DNA from: Bacillus sp. FSL K6-3431
GTDB taxonomy: Bacteria > Bacillota > Bacilli > Bacillales > Bacillaceae_C
Length of the DNA: 64,000 nucleotides
Direction: 5' to 3'
NCBI RefSeq assembly: GCF_038002605.1
Contig: NZ_JBBOCT010000001.1
Span: 1,488,001-1,552,000 of the forward strand
The notes under the pieces were generated by a model. That model was not told where the DNA came from. It did not search any database and saw nothing but the letters and a program-made list of their open reading frames with translations. Positions 8,031 to 16,130 of the stretch are shown one piece after another. A program made the position numbers and the translations under genes. Position 1 is the stretch's first letter, and each line of letters opens with the position of its first letter.

Positions 8031-8240
8031 ATTAACGTTCAGTTGCGTTGTTTACTACGCGACCGTCGCCTCTCGCAAGGGCTTTCGCAATATGATCTGG
8101 AAGTTTTGTCCGGCGTTTCCAAGCATTCGATTTCGGCATACGAAAACGGTAGAACCGAAATGAACGTGCGAACCGCCGCCAAATTTGCGATAATTCTGAA
8201 ATGCTCCATCGACGATTTATTCGTGTACAAACGGGATTAG
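8031..8240 (+). CDS. XRE-family repressor-like protein, probable ATT start
   Basis: This is a classic single-domain XRE regulator: LRCLLRDRRLSQGLSQYDLE, then LSGVSKHSISAYENGRTEMN and an amphipathic dimer helix ending CSIDDLF. A strong GGAGG site lies at 8017-8021, but no in-frame ATG or GTG follows. ATT 8031, nine bases downstream, gives the N-terminus normal for the family (MNVQLRCLL, 69 residues). A TTG at 8043 would cut into helix 1 and has no ribosome site. It may act with the 7759 gene as a switch. Confidence 0.78.
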   Translation: MNVQLRCLLRDRRLSQGLSQYDLEVLSGVSKHSISAYENGRTEMNVRTAAKFAIILKCSIDDLFVYKRD

Positions 8241-8246
8241 TCGGTC

Positions 8247-8273
8247 GCGGGCGGTCTATACACGGCCGTCTGC
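8247..8273 (+). terminator. Hairpin after second XRE gene, no U tract
   Basis: GCGGGCGGTC and GGCCGTCTGC can pair over ten positions (some G-U) around TATACAC. No T run follows, so termination is uncertain. Confidence 0.3.
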
Positions 8274-8363
8274 GAAAGTGTTAGCGATTATCTTAACCGA
8301 ACAAACGTTTTCTTATACGTAGTATATTACCGTATTTTTCCTCGAATGGCAAGAGTTAACGCG

Positions 8364-9311
8364 CTATTTCGACATGGAAAAACCAACCAATTCGCGTAAT
8401 CCATTCGCACCACTCGCTTTGAGCACTTCGTTGGCGTCTTTGTAAGCGTTATAGTCCACGTCCTTAAAACGAACATGCCCCCGTAAAAGTCGCTTGACCT
8501 CGCGATTAAACTTCGCGCCCGCCTTATCGTTATCCCCCGCCAAAAGTAACGTTTCAATAGGCGACCTTTTTACTATGTCCGCCTGCGCTTCGGTAAATGT
8601 GACGCCGCCTGCCGCAATGCCGTAAACTTCGCTTGTTACCGCGTAAGACATGGCGTCGATCTCCGCCTCGCATATCGCTGCTGTTCGTATGCCTAACTGA
8701 TGTATGACATCAATTCCGTAAACTAACTGACGGATCGGATGCGCCCCTTTTTCGTAGAAGAATAACTTACCGCGTGTTGCGCGATATTTAACGTTTGCAA
8801 GGTCGCCGTTAGGCTTGCGCCAAGGAATCGCCGTGAAGCCGTGCTGCTTGCCGTAGCCTGTTCCGTAAATTGCTTGGACTTCTTCCGTGATTCCCCTGCG
8901 CAATAAGTATTGACTCGTTGCGGGTGTGACGGTTGATTCCGGTAATGCTTCGAATTTACGCGGCAACGTTAGCTTGATCGGCGGCATTTTCAGCGTTGCG
9001 CCCGGTTCGATGCGCCCGTATTCCGTGAGTAAGTAGGATTCCGTTTCTTCATACGTTTCTTGGCGTAAGAATGCGAGTAGCTTAACGAATCCGCCTGACG
9101 CATAATCTTCGTTATACGCTCCGGAATCCCCCCATACTCCGGCATACTTTCCTTCGAGATTAACGTAAAAGGATGGCGTATTGTCATATCGGAAGGGACT
9201 GGCTGCGATTAATTTATCAGAATTCCAACGCGGGCGAGTCCAGTCGTAATTGCGTAGTTCTCCTTCTACGTCGATGTCGACCGTGTGGCTGCGTATTTTA
9301 ACGTTTGGCAT
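8364..9311 (-). CDS. Phage DNA primase, TOPRIM family
   Basis: The 315-residue protein primes lagging-strand synthesis. Residues 25-85 resemble the N-terminal DNA-binding part of DnaG-like proteins (SPFRYDNTPSFYVN ... GGFVKLLAFL) but lack zinc-ligand Cys residues. A TOPRIM catalytic core follows with E215 (AICEAEIDAMS) and D260/D262 (LLLAGDNDKAG). There is no C-terminal helicase-binding domain as in full DnaG. The gene lies downstream of the helicase gene and a 114-residue gene, and starts at ATG 9311 after a GGAGG site. Confidence 0.88.
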   Translation of the reverse strand: MPNVKIRSHTVDIDVEGELRNYDWTRPRWNSDKLIAASPFRYDNTPSFYVNLEGKYAGVWGDSGAYNEDYASGGFVKLLAFLRQETYEETESYLLTEYGRIEPGATLKMPPIKLTLPRKFEALPESTVTPATSQYLLRRGITEEVQAIYGTGYGKQHGFTAIPWRKPNGDLANVKYRATRGKLFFYEKGAHPIRQLVYGIDVIHQLGIRTAAICEAEIDAMSYAVTSEVYGIAAGGVTFTEAQADIVKRSPIETLLLAGDNDKAGAKFNREVKRLLRGHVRFKDVDYNAYKDANEVLKASGANGLRELVGFSMSK

Positions 9312-9355
9312 ATTGGCTCCTCCTTCGGTTTATTATCGTAGTGCGAAATAAAAAT

Positions 9356-9700
9356 TTATAGGCTCGGCCTAGCGACAATGCCTGCTAGTGCCTCGAGCGT
9401 TTCCCTTTCGGCTCGATGCCGTTCCTCATTCGCCAGGTGCTCGAAGTTCGGATGATAATAAACTTCGGGCTTACGACCGTCTTTTTTCTTCCTACAAAGG
9501 TATCCACTTTTTACTGCTTCGTTAAGTGATTTGCGAATCTGCGCTGGAATCGAGTTTATTATCATCCTTACCCTCTCCATCCTCACCAATTCAACGTTGG
9601 CTTCTTCTGCGGTCATTTTCCCAAGATCCATTTGATCTTTGAGCCATTCGATACTGTTTTGGTTTCTCAATTTCTCACTCTCCTTATGTCGTTTGCTCAT
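9356..9700 (-). CDS. Hypothetical phage replication-module protein, 114 residues
   Basis: A charged, mostly helical product. Its middle (IPAQIRKSLNEAVKSGYLCRKK) and the following PEVYYHPNF resemble a winged-helix DNA-binding unit. ATG 9700 shares one base with the helicase stop (TAATG), so it is translationally coupled to helicase and precedes primase. A helicase or primase accessory role is plausible from context only. Confidence 0.6.
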   Translation of the reverse strand: MSKRHKESEKLRNQNSIEWLKDQMDLGKMTAEEANVELVRMERVRMIINSIPAQIRKSLNEAVKSGYLCRKKKDGRKPEVYYHPNFEHLANEERHRAERETLEALAGIVARPSL

Positions 9701-11046
9701 TAAAAATCGGTGAACTGTCCCGCAACCGCCTCGCCTGTCGCCATTTCTTCGACGATCCCGTAATTCGGCAAGTACAACACGTTAATCTGCGTTCCTTCTC
9801 CGCCATTTCTTCCTTTGCCTATTTCGATAATCCCTTCGCCGTCCAACGAATCTATTCCGAAAGTGTTCGCGGCATCTTCAAGTACCGCCTTCGTTTTCTT
9901 TATTTCCGCACGTTTCGGCGGTCTTAATTCGCGATTACCTTCGTCGTCGATGTCGTCCTTTACCTCCTCGGCTTGTGTTACGACGTGGATTACCGGCTTT
10001 TCCGTTCCCGCCAATCGACGTATACGCTTCGAAGTGTTCGCAACATCGCCGCCCGCCGTCCGTGACGTATTCTGCTCGTAGTCCATAAGGTAAATCGGAT
10101 CGATAAGCACGACGTCGGCTTTAGTCGTAATAATGTCCGATTCCAACTGGCGTATATCTCGGCTTATAAAGTCGGAATCATCTGCCGCCCTCAACGTAAT
10201 ATTTCCGTCGAGTATTTCGCCGTTAGCTAACTTTTCGATAAATACGCGCAAGCCTGCTTCGTAGTCAGCGTCTAGCTTTCCGGTTAGTAACGACCTATTT
10301 TCGAAACCAACCTCGTAATCTACTCCGTCAACCTTTTCGATAGTTTCGCTTATTCTTGCGCTGATAGTCGAGTAGGCGCGCGCCATCCATTCGAATCTAC
10401 TCATTTCCATTGCCCACACGAGTACATTAGCGCCTTGAAACGCAGCTTCGATTATTTCCTCCATTGTGAAAACGGACTTACCGCGTCCTGATCGCCCGTA
10501 CCACGTGTACATATTTCCGCTGAAATAACCGCCGATTTGCTCGTTGATTGTCGTAAACTTACTGCGCCAAAGCTTAAACGACTTGCCTTCCTTACGGTCG
10601 AGATACTCGTCGAGAAACGCTTTTCCGTCCGCCTTAATGTCGGTACCAACTTTATCGCGCGTTGACGTCTTAGCTTCGATACTTTCGAGATTCTTGCGTA
10701 AATCATCGAGTAACGCCTTACCGTCCGCACCTGCGTTAAACTTTTCGTTAAGTTTCGGCACGTAGTCTATTAACGCAAGCTTTATCGCGTGGTCCTTTAT
10801 TTTACCGACTAGATGCGAATATGCGTCGCTGACCTCCGGCACGTAGTAAAAGTCGGGGATTTCCGTTACAACTGTCGCATAGCTTGGCGCGCTGTTCCGA
10901 TTCCTTTCGGCATAGTCCGTGATAAACTTGTATGCGTCCTTTTCCGCCTTTGTCGGGAAATCCGATTCGGTGACGCCGAGCCGTGCGAATGCTGACGGGT
11001 CGTTGCTATCGAGTATTTTCGAGATTAGTAATGTACCGTATTCCAA
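9700..11046 (-). CDS. Replicative DNA helicase, DnaB/RecA-fold
   Basis: The 448-residue protein has a DnaB-like N-terminal helical domain (1-125), a linker and a RecA-fold ATPase. Walker A is GRSGRGKS (184-191) and Walker B is DVVLIDP (311-317), preceded by the VLVWAMEMS strand typical of DnaB-type helicases. A C-terminal part has the basic loop region and a final GEGIIEIGKGRNGGEGT segment (DNA-binding loop and arginine-finger strand). It should unwind the phage fork after loading by the AAA+ protein encoded at 12.4-13.1 kb. It starts at ATG 11046 after a GGAGG site. Confidence 0.9.
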   Translation of the reverse strand: MEYGTLLISKILDSNDPSAFARLGVTESDFPTKAEKDAYKFITDYAERNRNSAPSYATVVTEIPDFYYVPEVSDAYSHLVGKIKDHAIKLALIDYVPKLNEKFNAGADGKALLDDLRKNLESIEAKTSTRDKVGTDIKADGKAFLDEYLDRKEGKSFKLWRSKFTTINEQIGGYFSGNMYTWYGRSGRGKSVFTMEEIIEAAFQGANVLVWAMEMSRFEWMARAYSTISARISETIEKVDGVDYEVGFENRSLLTGKLDADYEAGLRVFIEKLANGEILDGNITLRAADDSDFISRDIRQLESDIITTKADVVLIDPIYLMDYEQNTSRTAGGDVANTSKRIRRLAGTEKPVIHVVTQAEEVKDDIDDEGNRELRPPKRAEIKKTKAVLEDAANTFGIDSLDGEGIIEIGKGRNGGEGTQINVLYLPNYGIVEEMATGEAVAGQFTDF

Positions 11047-11098
11047 GCGCGATCACCTCCGTTTTTAATATATTATTATCGGATTGCGTCACAGCAAT

Positions 11099-11500
11099 TT
11101 ATTCGCTTGTCTGAATGTCTATATCAGGAATAATGGATTCAGGTCGAAATATCACACGATAATGGAATGGGTCCGCATAAACTGCATCTGTTTGTTCAAT
11201 AAAAAAGCTAACATTATCACTCAAACCTAAATAATGCCGTTTATATTGGTCTTCACCTACTTTGCAAGTGACACGCAGTCGATTGTCGCTGTCGTTGTTG
11301 CCTAATGCACATAACCCTTCGACTGTAAGTAGGTATTTGTCAGTTATACCGTTAAAGAATATAATACGTCTGTTTATTTCGAATGAATCTGCTGATTTAT
11401 CTATGTTCTGATTTACGGTATCTGCTTCCGTACACGCCGTCAAAATAATCGCCATGATACTTACAAGAATTACTACGAGTTTCTTTTTCATTTTCATCAA
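11099..11500 (-). CDS. Prophage surface lipoprotein (beta-sandwich type), possible superinfection exclusion
   Basis: A 133-residue protein with a basic N-terminus, a hydrophobic signal helix and lipobox LTAC (Cys about 23), so it is probably anchored outside the membrane after lipidation. The mature part (EADTVNQNIDKSADSFEINR ... ICF-like beta strands) matches what I recall of phage beta-sandwich lipoproteins. Small phage lipoproteins expressed from prophages can block DNA injection by related phages. That role is inferred. It sits alone between the helicase and an unrelated 175-residue gene. Confidence 0.7.
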   Translation of the reverse strand: MMKMKKKLVVILVSIMAIILTACTEADTVNQNIDKSADSFEINRRIIFFNGITDKYLLTVEGLCALGNNDSDNRLRVTCKVGEDQYKRHYLGLSDNVSFFIEQTDAVYADPFHYRVIFRPESIIPDIDIQTSE

Positions 11501-11533
11501 CCTTTCGATTTTTATTTGTTATGAACTTTGTGC

Positions 11534-12061
11534 CTACTCCGCCGTAACTTCCGCCAGCTTCACCGTCAAATATTCGACCTTCGCGCGATATTCCTCGTCA
11601 CCAAACATTTCGACCATCGCTTTCGCATCGTTGTAATCGTCCAGCAATGCGTCAATTTTTACCGCCCTTTCTTTCCTCGCCTGTTTACGTTTCTCCGCTT
11701 CAATTCCGGATATCTCCTTTGCCGTGGGTTTACGTGGTTCCTTCGCTTTCATTTTCGGCACCTCCCCGAATATTTGGTCGAACATGTTCAGTCTTTCCGT
11801 AACTGGCGGAGGACCCGCGTTGTACATCAGATAATCGTCTGCCTGCGCCGCGTTGCAAATCCGCGTTATGTCCTCTTTTTCCGCCATCATGTATTCACCC
11901 GTATGCGAATCGGTTAGATCAAACCATACTTCCGTAAATTGTTCGCCCGGCTGGTAGTGGTGCTCGACGACAAATGATTCGACGAAGTACAAGTGTCCGT
12001 CGTAAGTGTCTATGCTCACCAAGTCGCCATACGTAATATGCTGAGGTGGTTTCTTCGACAT
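11534..12061 (-). CDS. Hypothetical phage protein, 175 residues
   Basis: ATG 12061 overlaps the preceding stop (TAATG) and has the ACGGAGG site within the upstream gene; a longer frame starting at 12100 lacks support. The N-terminal 80 residues (ITYGDLVSIDTYDGHLYFVE) look like a small SH3/beta-barrel module; the C-terminal 70 are helical and Lys/Glu-rich (coiled coil). No function recognised. Confidence 0.6.
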   Translation of the reverse strand: MSKKPPQHITYGDLVSIDTYDGHLYFVESFVVEHHYQPGEQFTEVWFDLTDSHTGEYMMAEKEDITRICNAAQADDYLMYNAGPPPVTERLNMFDQIFGEVPKMKAKEPRKPTAKEISGIEAEKRKQARKERAVKIDALLDDYNDAKAMVEMFGDEEYRAKVEYLTVKLAEVTAE

Positions 12062-12210
12062 TAGTCCGTTACCTCCGTTTCGTCTGCTACGTCGCTCCAT
12101 TCCTCGATCTTTTCCGCTAGGCGCCCGTATTTATCCTCGTTGATTTTACCGCTGTGAAATTTGCGTGTTATTAGTTCGAAGTATTCCGTAAGCTTATCGT
12201 CGTAAGTCAT
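12061..12210 (-). CDS. Small phage protein, 49 residues
   Basis: ATG 12210 overlaps the TGA of the upstream 64-residue gene (ATGA) and has GGAGG eight bases before it, so the longer upstream reading to 12288 is not needed. The acidic helical product (MTYDDKLTEYFELITRKFH...) is not recognised. Confidence 0.55.
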   Translation of the reverse strand: MTYDDKLTEYFELITRKFHSGKINEDKYGRLAEKIEEWSDVADETEVTD

Positions 12211-12401
12211 TCGCTCGCCTCCATTTCGATTACTATATGAGCGATATTGGCGAGTACGAATACGTTTCCTCTCGTAGGTATCGTCCAATGTGCTCCGCGT
12301 GCCCCTGCGTCATCTATTGCATAATATACCTCGGCAGCTTCCTCACCGTTAAATTCAACGATATTTCCGCCAGACAACGTAATTACTAATCTTCGCATCA
12401 T
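12207..12401 (-). CDS. Small phage protein, 64 residues, beta-rich
   Basis: Starts at ATG 12401 in GATGATG, overlapping the stop of the helicase loader, after AAGGGGG. Residues 4-20 (RLVITLSGGNIVEFNGEE) and the later NVFVLANIAHIVIEM strands suggest a small PH-like or beta barrel protein. Function unknown. Confidence 0.55.
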   Translation of the reverse strand: MMRRLVITLSGGNIVEFNGEEAAEVYYAIDDAGARGAHWTIPTRGNVFVLANIAHIVIEMEASE

Positions 12402-13135
12402 CGTCGCCCCCTTTTCGATTGTCCTGCGAAATGTAAAACCGCCGTTTGATCGCGCATACGGTCATGCAGCCTTGCGTCAAATACTCGCGCCATTTCTTCT
12501 AACGGTAAGTTTGACGTATAAATAGTAGGAATGGCGTTAGTCGTCCTCGCGTTAATAATTCCGTGTACAATCGATTTAAAGCTTTCTGTCGCCGACCTAA
12601 TTCCCACGTCATCCATTACGAGAAATGGCACGCTCATGCAACGGCGCATCGTCCGCTTAACTTCGTCTAGTTCCGCCTCGTCATTCGTCATTGCTGCGAG
12701 GTTATATTTCGTTTGATACTCGTTAACATCGAGAAAATATGCCGGCTGCTGTAACGGTTGCCTATTCCGTTTCAACGATCCGACGTAATGTGCGACAAGC
12801 CAAGCGTTAAGCAAGGCGGAAGCCGACGTACTTTTCCCAGTTCCGGGCGATTCCGACCAAAGATACAGCGATTTTACACGTTCGCCATCTTCGTCAAACT
12901 GCCGGTCGAAAGTTTCGATGTACTGATCGAGCATTGCGTATATCTTCGGCTGTGTTTCTCGTACTGGCGTATCAGCAAGCGTTACATTCCGATAGTCGTC
13001 CGGTAAGCCTGCCGCGCCAATTCGTCCGCCTTTTCCGGATAAGCCTTCGAGCATAATTCTATGTGCGCATATACTATCGCAACTTCCGCATCCCCCTTGT
13101 TTGTAGTCATTTAAAATACAGTTTTTATGTTTCAT
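12398..13135 (-). CDS. AAA+ helicase loader, DnaC/DnaI-like
   Basis: The roughly 245-residue product has an N-terminal Cys/His cluster (CILNDYKQGGCGSC ... CAH) that may bind zinc, then an AAA+ ATPase with Walker A SPGTGKST and Walker B PFLVMDDVG, sensor 1 IYTSN and an arginine-rich end (DARLHDRMRD). This is the architecture of phage helicase loaders, which place the DnaB-type ring on DNA. ATG 13135 is taken as start; an in-frame GTG at 13150 is possible. Its start overlaps the end of the HNH gene by 11 bases, hinting that the HNH gene was inserted just upstream and may have altered its 5' end. Confidence 0.85.
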   Translation of the reverse strand: MKHKNCILNDYKQGGCGSCDSICAHRIMLEGLSGKGGRIGAAGLPDDYRNVTLADTPVRETQPKIYAMLDQYIETFDRQFDEDGERVKSLYLWSESPGTGKSTSASALLNAWLVAHYVGSLKRNRQPLQQPAYFLDVNEYQTKYNLAAMTNDEAELDEVKRTMRRCMSVPFLVMDDVGIRSATESFKSIVHGIINARTTNAIPTIYTSNLPLEEMARVFDARLHDRMRDQTAVLHFAGQSKRGRR

Positions 13136-13859
13136 CGGCTTCACCAACACTTTCGTCTATTGGATGTATTTTCGTATACGCTTCATCCCCCAATACTTCC
13201 ACTGCCAGAATGTTATACGCCTTGATTGCGGATTTTACATCTTTAAAATATCCTGTATAATGACTTTTCCCGTTATAGGTAATCCTTCCGGTGAATCTTT
13301 GGTCTTTTTTACTCCATCGGATACCTCTATACTTAGTCGTGTATTCTCTTAACGCCGGTTTATTCGGTTCTTCTTCGTAGTTCAATAGCGCATACTCACC
13401 GAAATATTTATTAGCATAATAATCATATGCCTTAGCTGCTTCCTCTTTAGTGAGGAAATATCCTATATGTTTTCGAACATTATCTATAGTAATGTAAGCG
13501 ACCCACTTTCGATGAAATTTCGAATAGCTCGCCCCCTTAAGCCCACTACTGGAATTTGTGGCAATATTACGATTTTGGCTATTTTCCTTTTGTGTACATA
13601 TCCTCAAATTCTCTCGTCGATTATCCAAGCTATTCCCGTTGATATGGTCGACGACTTGCTCTGGGTTAGGATTCATTATCATGCGGTGCATAGAGTACTT
13701 TTCGAAACCTAAATCAGTACCTACGTTTGTCCTAACGTATCTACCGCTATAAAACCACTTATATTTAGATAATACGGGGTAATCCTCCTTATCTACTTTC
13801 GCTATTTTCCCTAATCCGTGCTTTCCTGTAAGTTGTATCTCTCTGTGTTTTTCTCCCAT
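13125..13859 (-). CDS. HNH homing endonuclease with two AP2 DNA-binding domains
   Basis: The 244-residue protein has an HNH nuclease (residues 57-88: MHRMIM, VVDHINGNSLDNRRENLR) followed by two AP2 domains of about 55 residues each (105-160 and 175-227). Both AP2 copies keep the G-Y-F/W pattern (SGLKGASYSKFHRKW, TKYRGIRWSKKDQRF). AP2-HNH proteins are free-standing or intron-borne homing endonucleases. The gene starts inside the 3' end of an upstream ORF (13789-14037, overlap 71 bp) and ends inside the loader gene, so it is wedged into the operon. A weak AAGGAG lies 13 bases before ATG 13859. Confidence 0.9.
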   Translation of the reverse strand: MGEKHREIQLTGKHGLGKIAKVDKEDYPVLSKYKWFYSGRYVRTNVGTDLGFEKYSMHRMIMNPNPEQVVDHINGNSLDNRRENLRICTQKENSQNRNIATNSSSGLKGASYSKFHRKWVAYITIDNVRKHIGYFLTKEEAAKAYDYYANKYFGEYALLNYEEEPNKPALREYTTKYRGIRWSKKDQRFTGRITYNGKSHYTGYFKDVKSAIKAYNILAVEVLGDEAYTKIHPIDESVGEADET

Positions 13860-14037
13860 TTAACCACCACTCTCCTTCCCGTTCCCTTTTCGCCATGCCT
13901 ACGTCATCAAAGACCGCCGCATGTTTGCCGAGCATCTTTCCATTAAGTTGCGCAGCCGTATAGCGTTTGCCTATTACGCTTACGACTGTTTTACCTTGCG
14001 TTGTTGCTTCGATTGCTTTCGTTAAGCCGAGTTTCAT
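13789..14037 (-). CDS. Hypothetical phage protein, 82 residues, 3' end overlapped by HNH gene
   Basis: ATG 14037 is in the ATGA overlap with the upstream gene and follows ACGGAG, so the longer frame from 14055 is rejected. The product (MKLGLTKAIEATTQGKTVV...) has a basic, low-complexity end (RKTQRDTTYRKARIRENSESR) encoded within the HNH gene region. That tail may be artificial read-through created by the HNH insertion. Confidence 0.55.
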   Translation of the reverse strand: MKLGLTKAIEATTQGKTVVSVIGKRYTAAQLNGKMLGKHAAVFDDVGMAKREREGEWWLNGRKTQRDTTYRKARIRENSESR

Positions 14038-14267
14038 TGGCATTCTCCGTAGCAAACGAAATCGCCGGTTAATTCGTTTAAATCGTTTCTAACATAGCGT
14101 AATTCGCGTTTCTGTTCGTCATTAAGACCGTAGCTTCCGAGGTATATTTCGTCTGCCATTTCGGTAATATTTTCGATAGTTTCGTTAGCTTCGCCCTCGC
14201 GTTCCGCCGCCTTTGCAATCGCAGTAAATTCCGGCGTGCCCCACGTCATACCTTTTACGGATTTCAT
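14034..14267 (-). CDS. Hypothetical phage protein, 77 residues
   Basis: Short, acidic, helical product (MKSVKGMTWGTPEF ... LNDEQKRELRYVRNDL) with ATGA overlaps at both ends, hence part of a translationally coupled chain. No family recognised. Confidence 0.55.
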   Translation of the reverse strand: MKSVKGMTWGTPEFTAIAKAAEREGEANETIENITEMADEIYLGSYGLNDEQKRELRYVRNDLNELTGDFVCYGECQ

Positions 14268-15145
14268 TCGCTCGCCTCCCGTGAATCGTCGATTATCCGT
14301 ACTTGTCCTCTGCTTACTAAGAAATCCGCAGTTTTTATTCGGATGGTACTTATAGAAACGAAACCATTAGGTTTAACCGATTTGGAAGTCGTCCATCCTT
14401 CGTGTTTTACAACGTCTCCCACACGCACTTCCGTCGGACTTGGCGCGTTCATATATTCCGTCGGCACTTCGAGTCCTAACGCTCGGCGTAAACTGATAGC
14501 CTTGCCGATGTGTACGTTAAAGCAGTCGTCCGGCGCGCATATTGCGAAGCCTTTTTCGATTACATTTCCGAACGCGTGATTTCGTATTACCGCAGTTACT
14601 AGCCGTTCTTCTCTATTGATTTCGAACCCAACTTCGGATAATACGCCACCTAATTTCTGTTCGTCTCCGTACTTAAACGTAAGATTAAACGTCCCGTCCT
14701 CGGTTATCTTTTCGACGTCCGCCTTCGCCCGCTCAATCGTATTATCGCGTATTTGCTGTGGCGTTTCTTTCGGGCTTGCTTCGTCGAGTTTCCGCATTAA
14801 CTCCGCGTGCGTACTTTCCGCTTTCTCGCGCCACTGCTCACGCTGAAACGCCCGCCCTGCGTCAAATCCTTCGCCATATGCTTTGCGTCGTAGCTCGTCG
14901 ATTGCGTCATGGGCTGCCGTGAGTGCTGCGGATACTTGCGATGGTGTTTCGGCATTTTCGATAATGACTTCGTATTCATGTGGATAAATAGGTACGTCAT
15001 GTTTGTATGCCTTTACGAAATAATCGTCTTCGATCTCTCTCACCGTGAAAATATCACCGTTGTAAAACGAAAGCGCACTAGAGTTAGTAATCAAAATACG
15101 CTCGCCTACGTTTGCTTTTCGTTTAACCGTCGTTGATTTCGTCAA
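14264..15145 (-). CDS. Hypothetical phage protein, 293 residues, with SH3-like ends
   Basis: The first 60 residues (ANVGERILITNSSALSFYNG ... VREIEDDYF) and a C-terminal part (EVRVGDVVKHEGWTTSKSVK) resemble the small barrel modules in the 410-residue protein at 2986-4218. The centre (75-150) is a charged helical region, and residues 150-205 look beta-rich. Two barrel-bearing proteins in one phage module suggests a shared partner or DNA. No function can be named. ATG 15145 follows AAAAGGGGC. Confidence 0.6.
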   Translation of the reverse strand: MTKSTTVKRKANVGERILITNSSALSFYNGDIFTVREIEDDYFVKAYKHDVPIYPHEYEVIIENAETPSQVSAALTAAHDAIDELRRKAYGEGFDAGRAFQREQWREKAESTHAELMRKLDEASPKETPQQIRDNTIERAKADVEKITEDGTFNLTFKYGDEQKLGGVLSEVGFEINREERLVTAVIRNHAFGNVIEKGFAICAPDDCFNVHIGKAISLRRALGLEVPTEYMNAPSPTEVRVGDVVKHEGWTTSKSVKPNGFVSISTIRIKTADFLVSRGQVRIIDDSREASE

Positions 15146-15166
15146 TATAACCGCCCCTTTTCCGTT

Positions 15167-15268
15167 TTATTTACTTACCGCAAGTTGGATAATATCGAGT
15201 ATCCGTTCGAAATTCCATAGTACGCCCATCGCAACTATTATCGCTGCTATTCCGATTCCTTCTTTCAT
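15167..15268 (-). CDS. 33-residue membrane micro-protein
   Basis: ATG 15268 follows an AAAGGTG site. The product has a clear transmembrane helix (GIAAIIVAMGVLW) and a second amphipathic half (ILDIIQLAVSK). It fills the gap between two real genes on the same strand. Possibly a holin-like, inhibitor or host-interacting peptide; unproven. Confidence 0.5.
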   Translation of the reverse strand: MKEGIGIAAIIVAMGVLWNFERILDIIQLAVSK

Positions 15269-15287
15269 TCCGTCACACCTTTCCGTT

Positions 15288-15674
15288 TTATTTACACGAA
15301 ACTCCGCAAAACTCTTCTGTTATCTTCCGTCTAACATCCGCCATCGAAAAGTCCGGCGTATCGAATGTCACTGTCATCGTAGAAGTTACTCCACTTCGTT
15401 TACTACGAAACTTAACAGTATAAGTCGCCGGAGTGCTTTCGTGTCTAACCTCTCCGAAGAAAGAATGTTCAATTGTATATTCCGGCTCGCTTTTTAAAGT
15501 AATGCTTTCGATAATCACAGGCGCTTCGTTGAATTTTCGTAAAGTTTCCTGCGCTCGTTCTCTCTCCATCCGCAACCTAACTTTACGCTCTGCTTCGGCA
15601 TAACCGATCTTCTCTCCTTGCGAAAATCCTTCCGCTCTAATTTCGCCTATCTTAGCTTTGGTTAGTATTTTCAT
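15288..15674 (-). CDS. Hypothetical phage protein, 128 residues
   Basis: An N-terminal charged helix (KIGEIRAEGFSQGEKIGYAE) is followed by a beta-rich C-terminal half (residues 55-115). Good ribosome site ACGGAGG before ATG 15674. Not recognised. Confidence 0.55.
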   Translation of the reverse strand: MKILTKAKIGEIRAEGFSQGEKIGYAEAERKVRLRMERERAQETLRKFNEAPVIIESITLKSEPEYTIEHSFFGEVRHESTPATYTVKFRSKRSGVTSTMTVTFDTPDFSMADVRRKITEEFCGVSCK

Positions 15675-15704
15675 TCCGCGATACCTCCGTTAATTTATTT
15701 ACGC

Positions 15705-16115
15705 CTACAGCCAATCTGCGAGGTCTTCCCAGTCCGTCGTTTCCTCCGCCTTGCTTGCCGCTTGCTTGCGTTGTTCCTCGATTTGCAGTCGCTGCCAAAC
15801 GTTTTTCCGATACGCCCAAGAGAAACCGAAGCTTGTGCCGGGATATTCCGCTGTTGGCGTATAGCTTGCGAAACACTCGTCGATAAACTCCTTTACCATT
15901 TCGTTTGACGCCGTCCGAGGCTTCGCATTCTTTCCGCTTGTTCCGATTAATCTGCCGAGCAGTCCTTTCTCCGTTATCCAGTTTTTCATCGGTACGTAGT
16001 CACATCCGAATAGCTCCGCGTGCTTATCGACCATGTAAGCGTGAAAAGTGGTCGTATTCCAGTCGTTGATATTACGCGCTTGCCAATCTTTTGCGAGTGG
16101 TAATCGTTTAGTCAT
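15705..16115 (-). CDS. Hypothetical phage protein, 136 residues
   Basis: A well-supported gene (GGAGG before ATG 16115). The product contains aromatic-rich segments (KDWQARNINDWNTTTFHAYM; FGFSWAYRKNVWQRL) and ends with the acidic TTDWEDLADWL, a tail that could dock on a partner. It may be a DNA-binding or replication accessory protein, but no domain is recognised. Confidence 0.6.
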   Translation of the reverse strand: MTKRLPLAKDWQARNINDWNTTTFHAYMVDKHAELFGCDYVPMKNWITEKGLLGRLIGTSGKNAKPRTASNEMVKEFIDECFASYTPTAEYPGTSFGFSWAYRKNVWQRLQIEEQRKQAASKAEETTDWEDLADWL

Positions 16116-16130
16116 TCGCTACCACCTCCG

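Noticed and set aside
10452..10730. 92-codon ORF inside the helicase gene
   Set aside because: Shadow frame of the DnaB-like helicase on the same strand, basic composition, no start signal.
15652..15876. 74-codon leftward ORF
   Set aside because: It lies within the well-supported 136-residue gene in another frame and has Arg/Gly-rich shadow composition.
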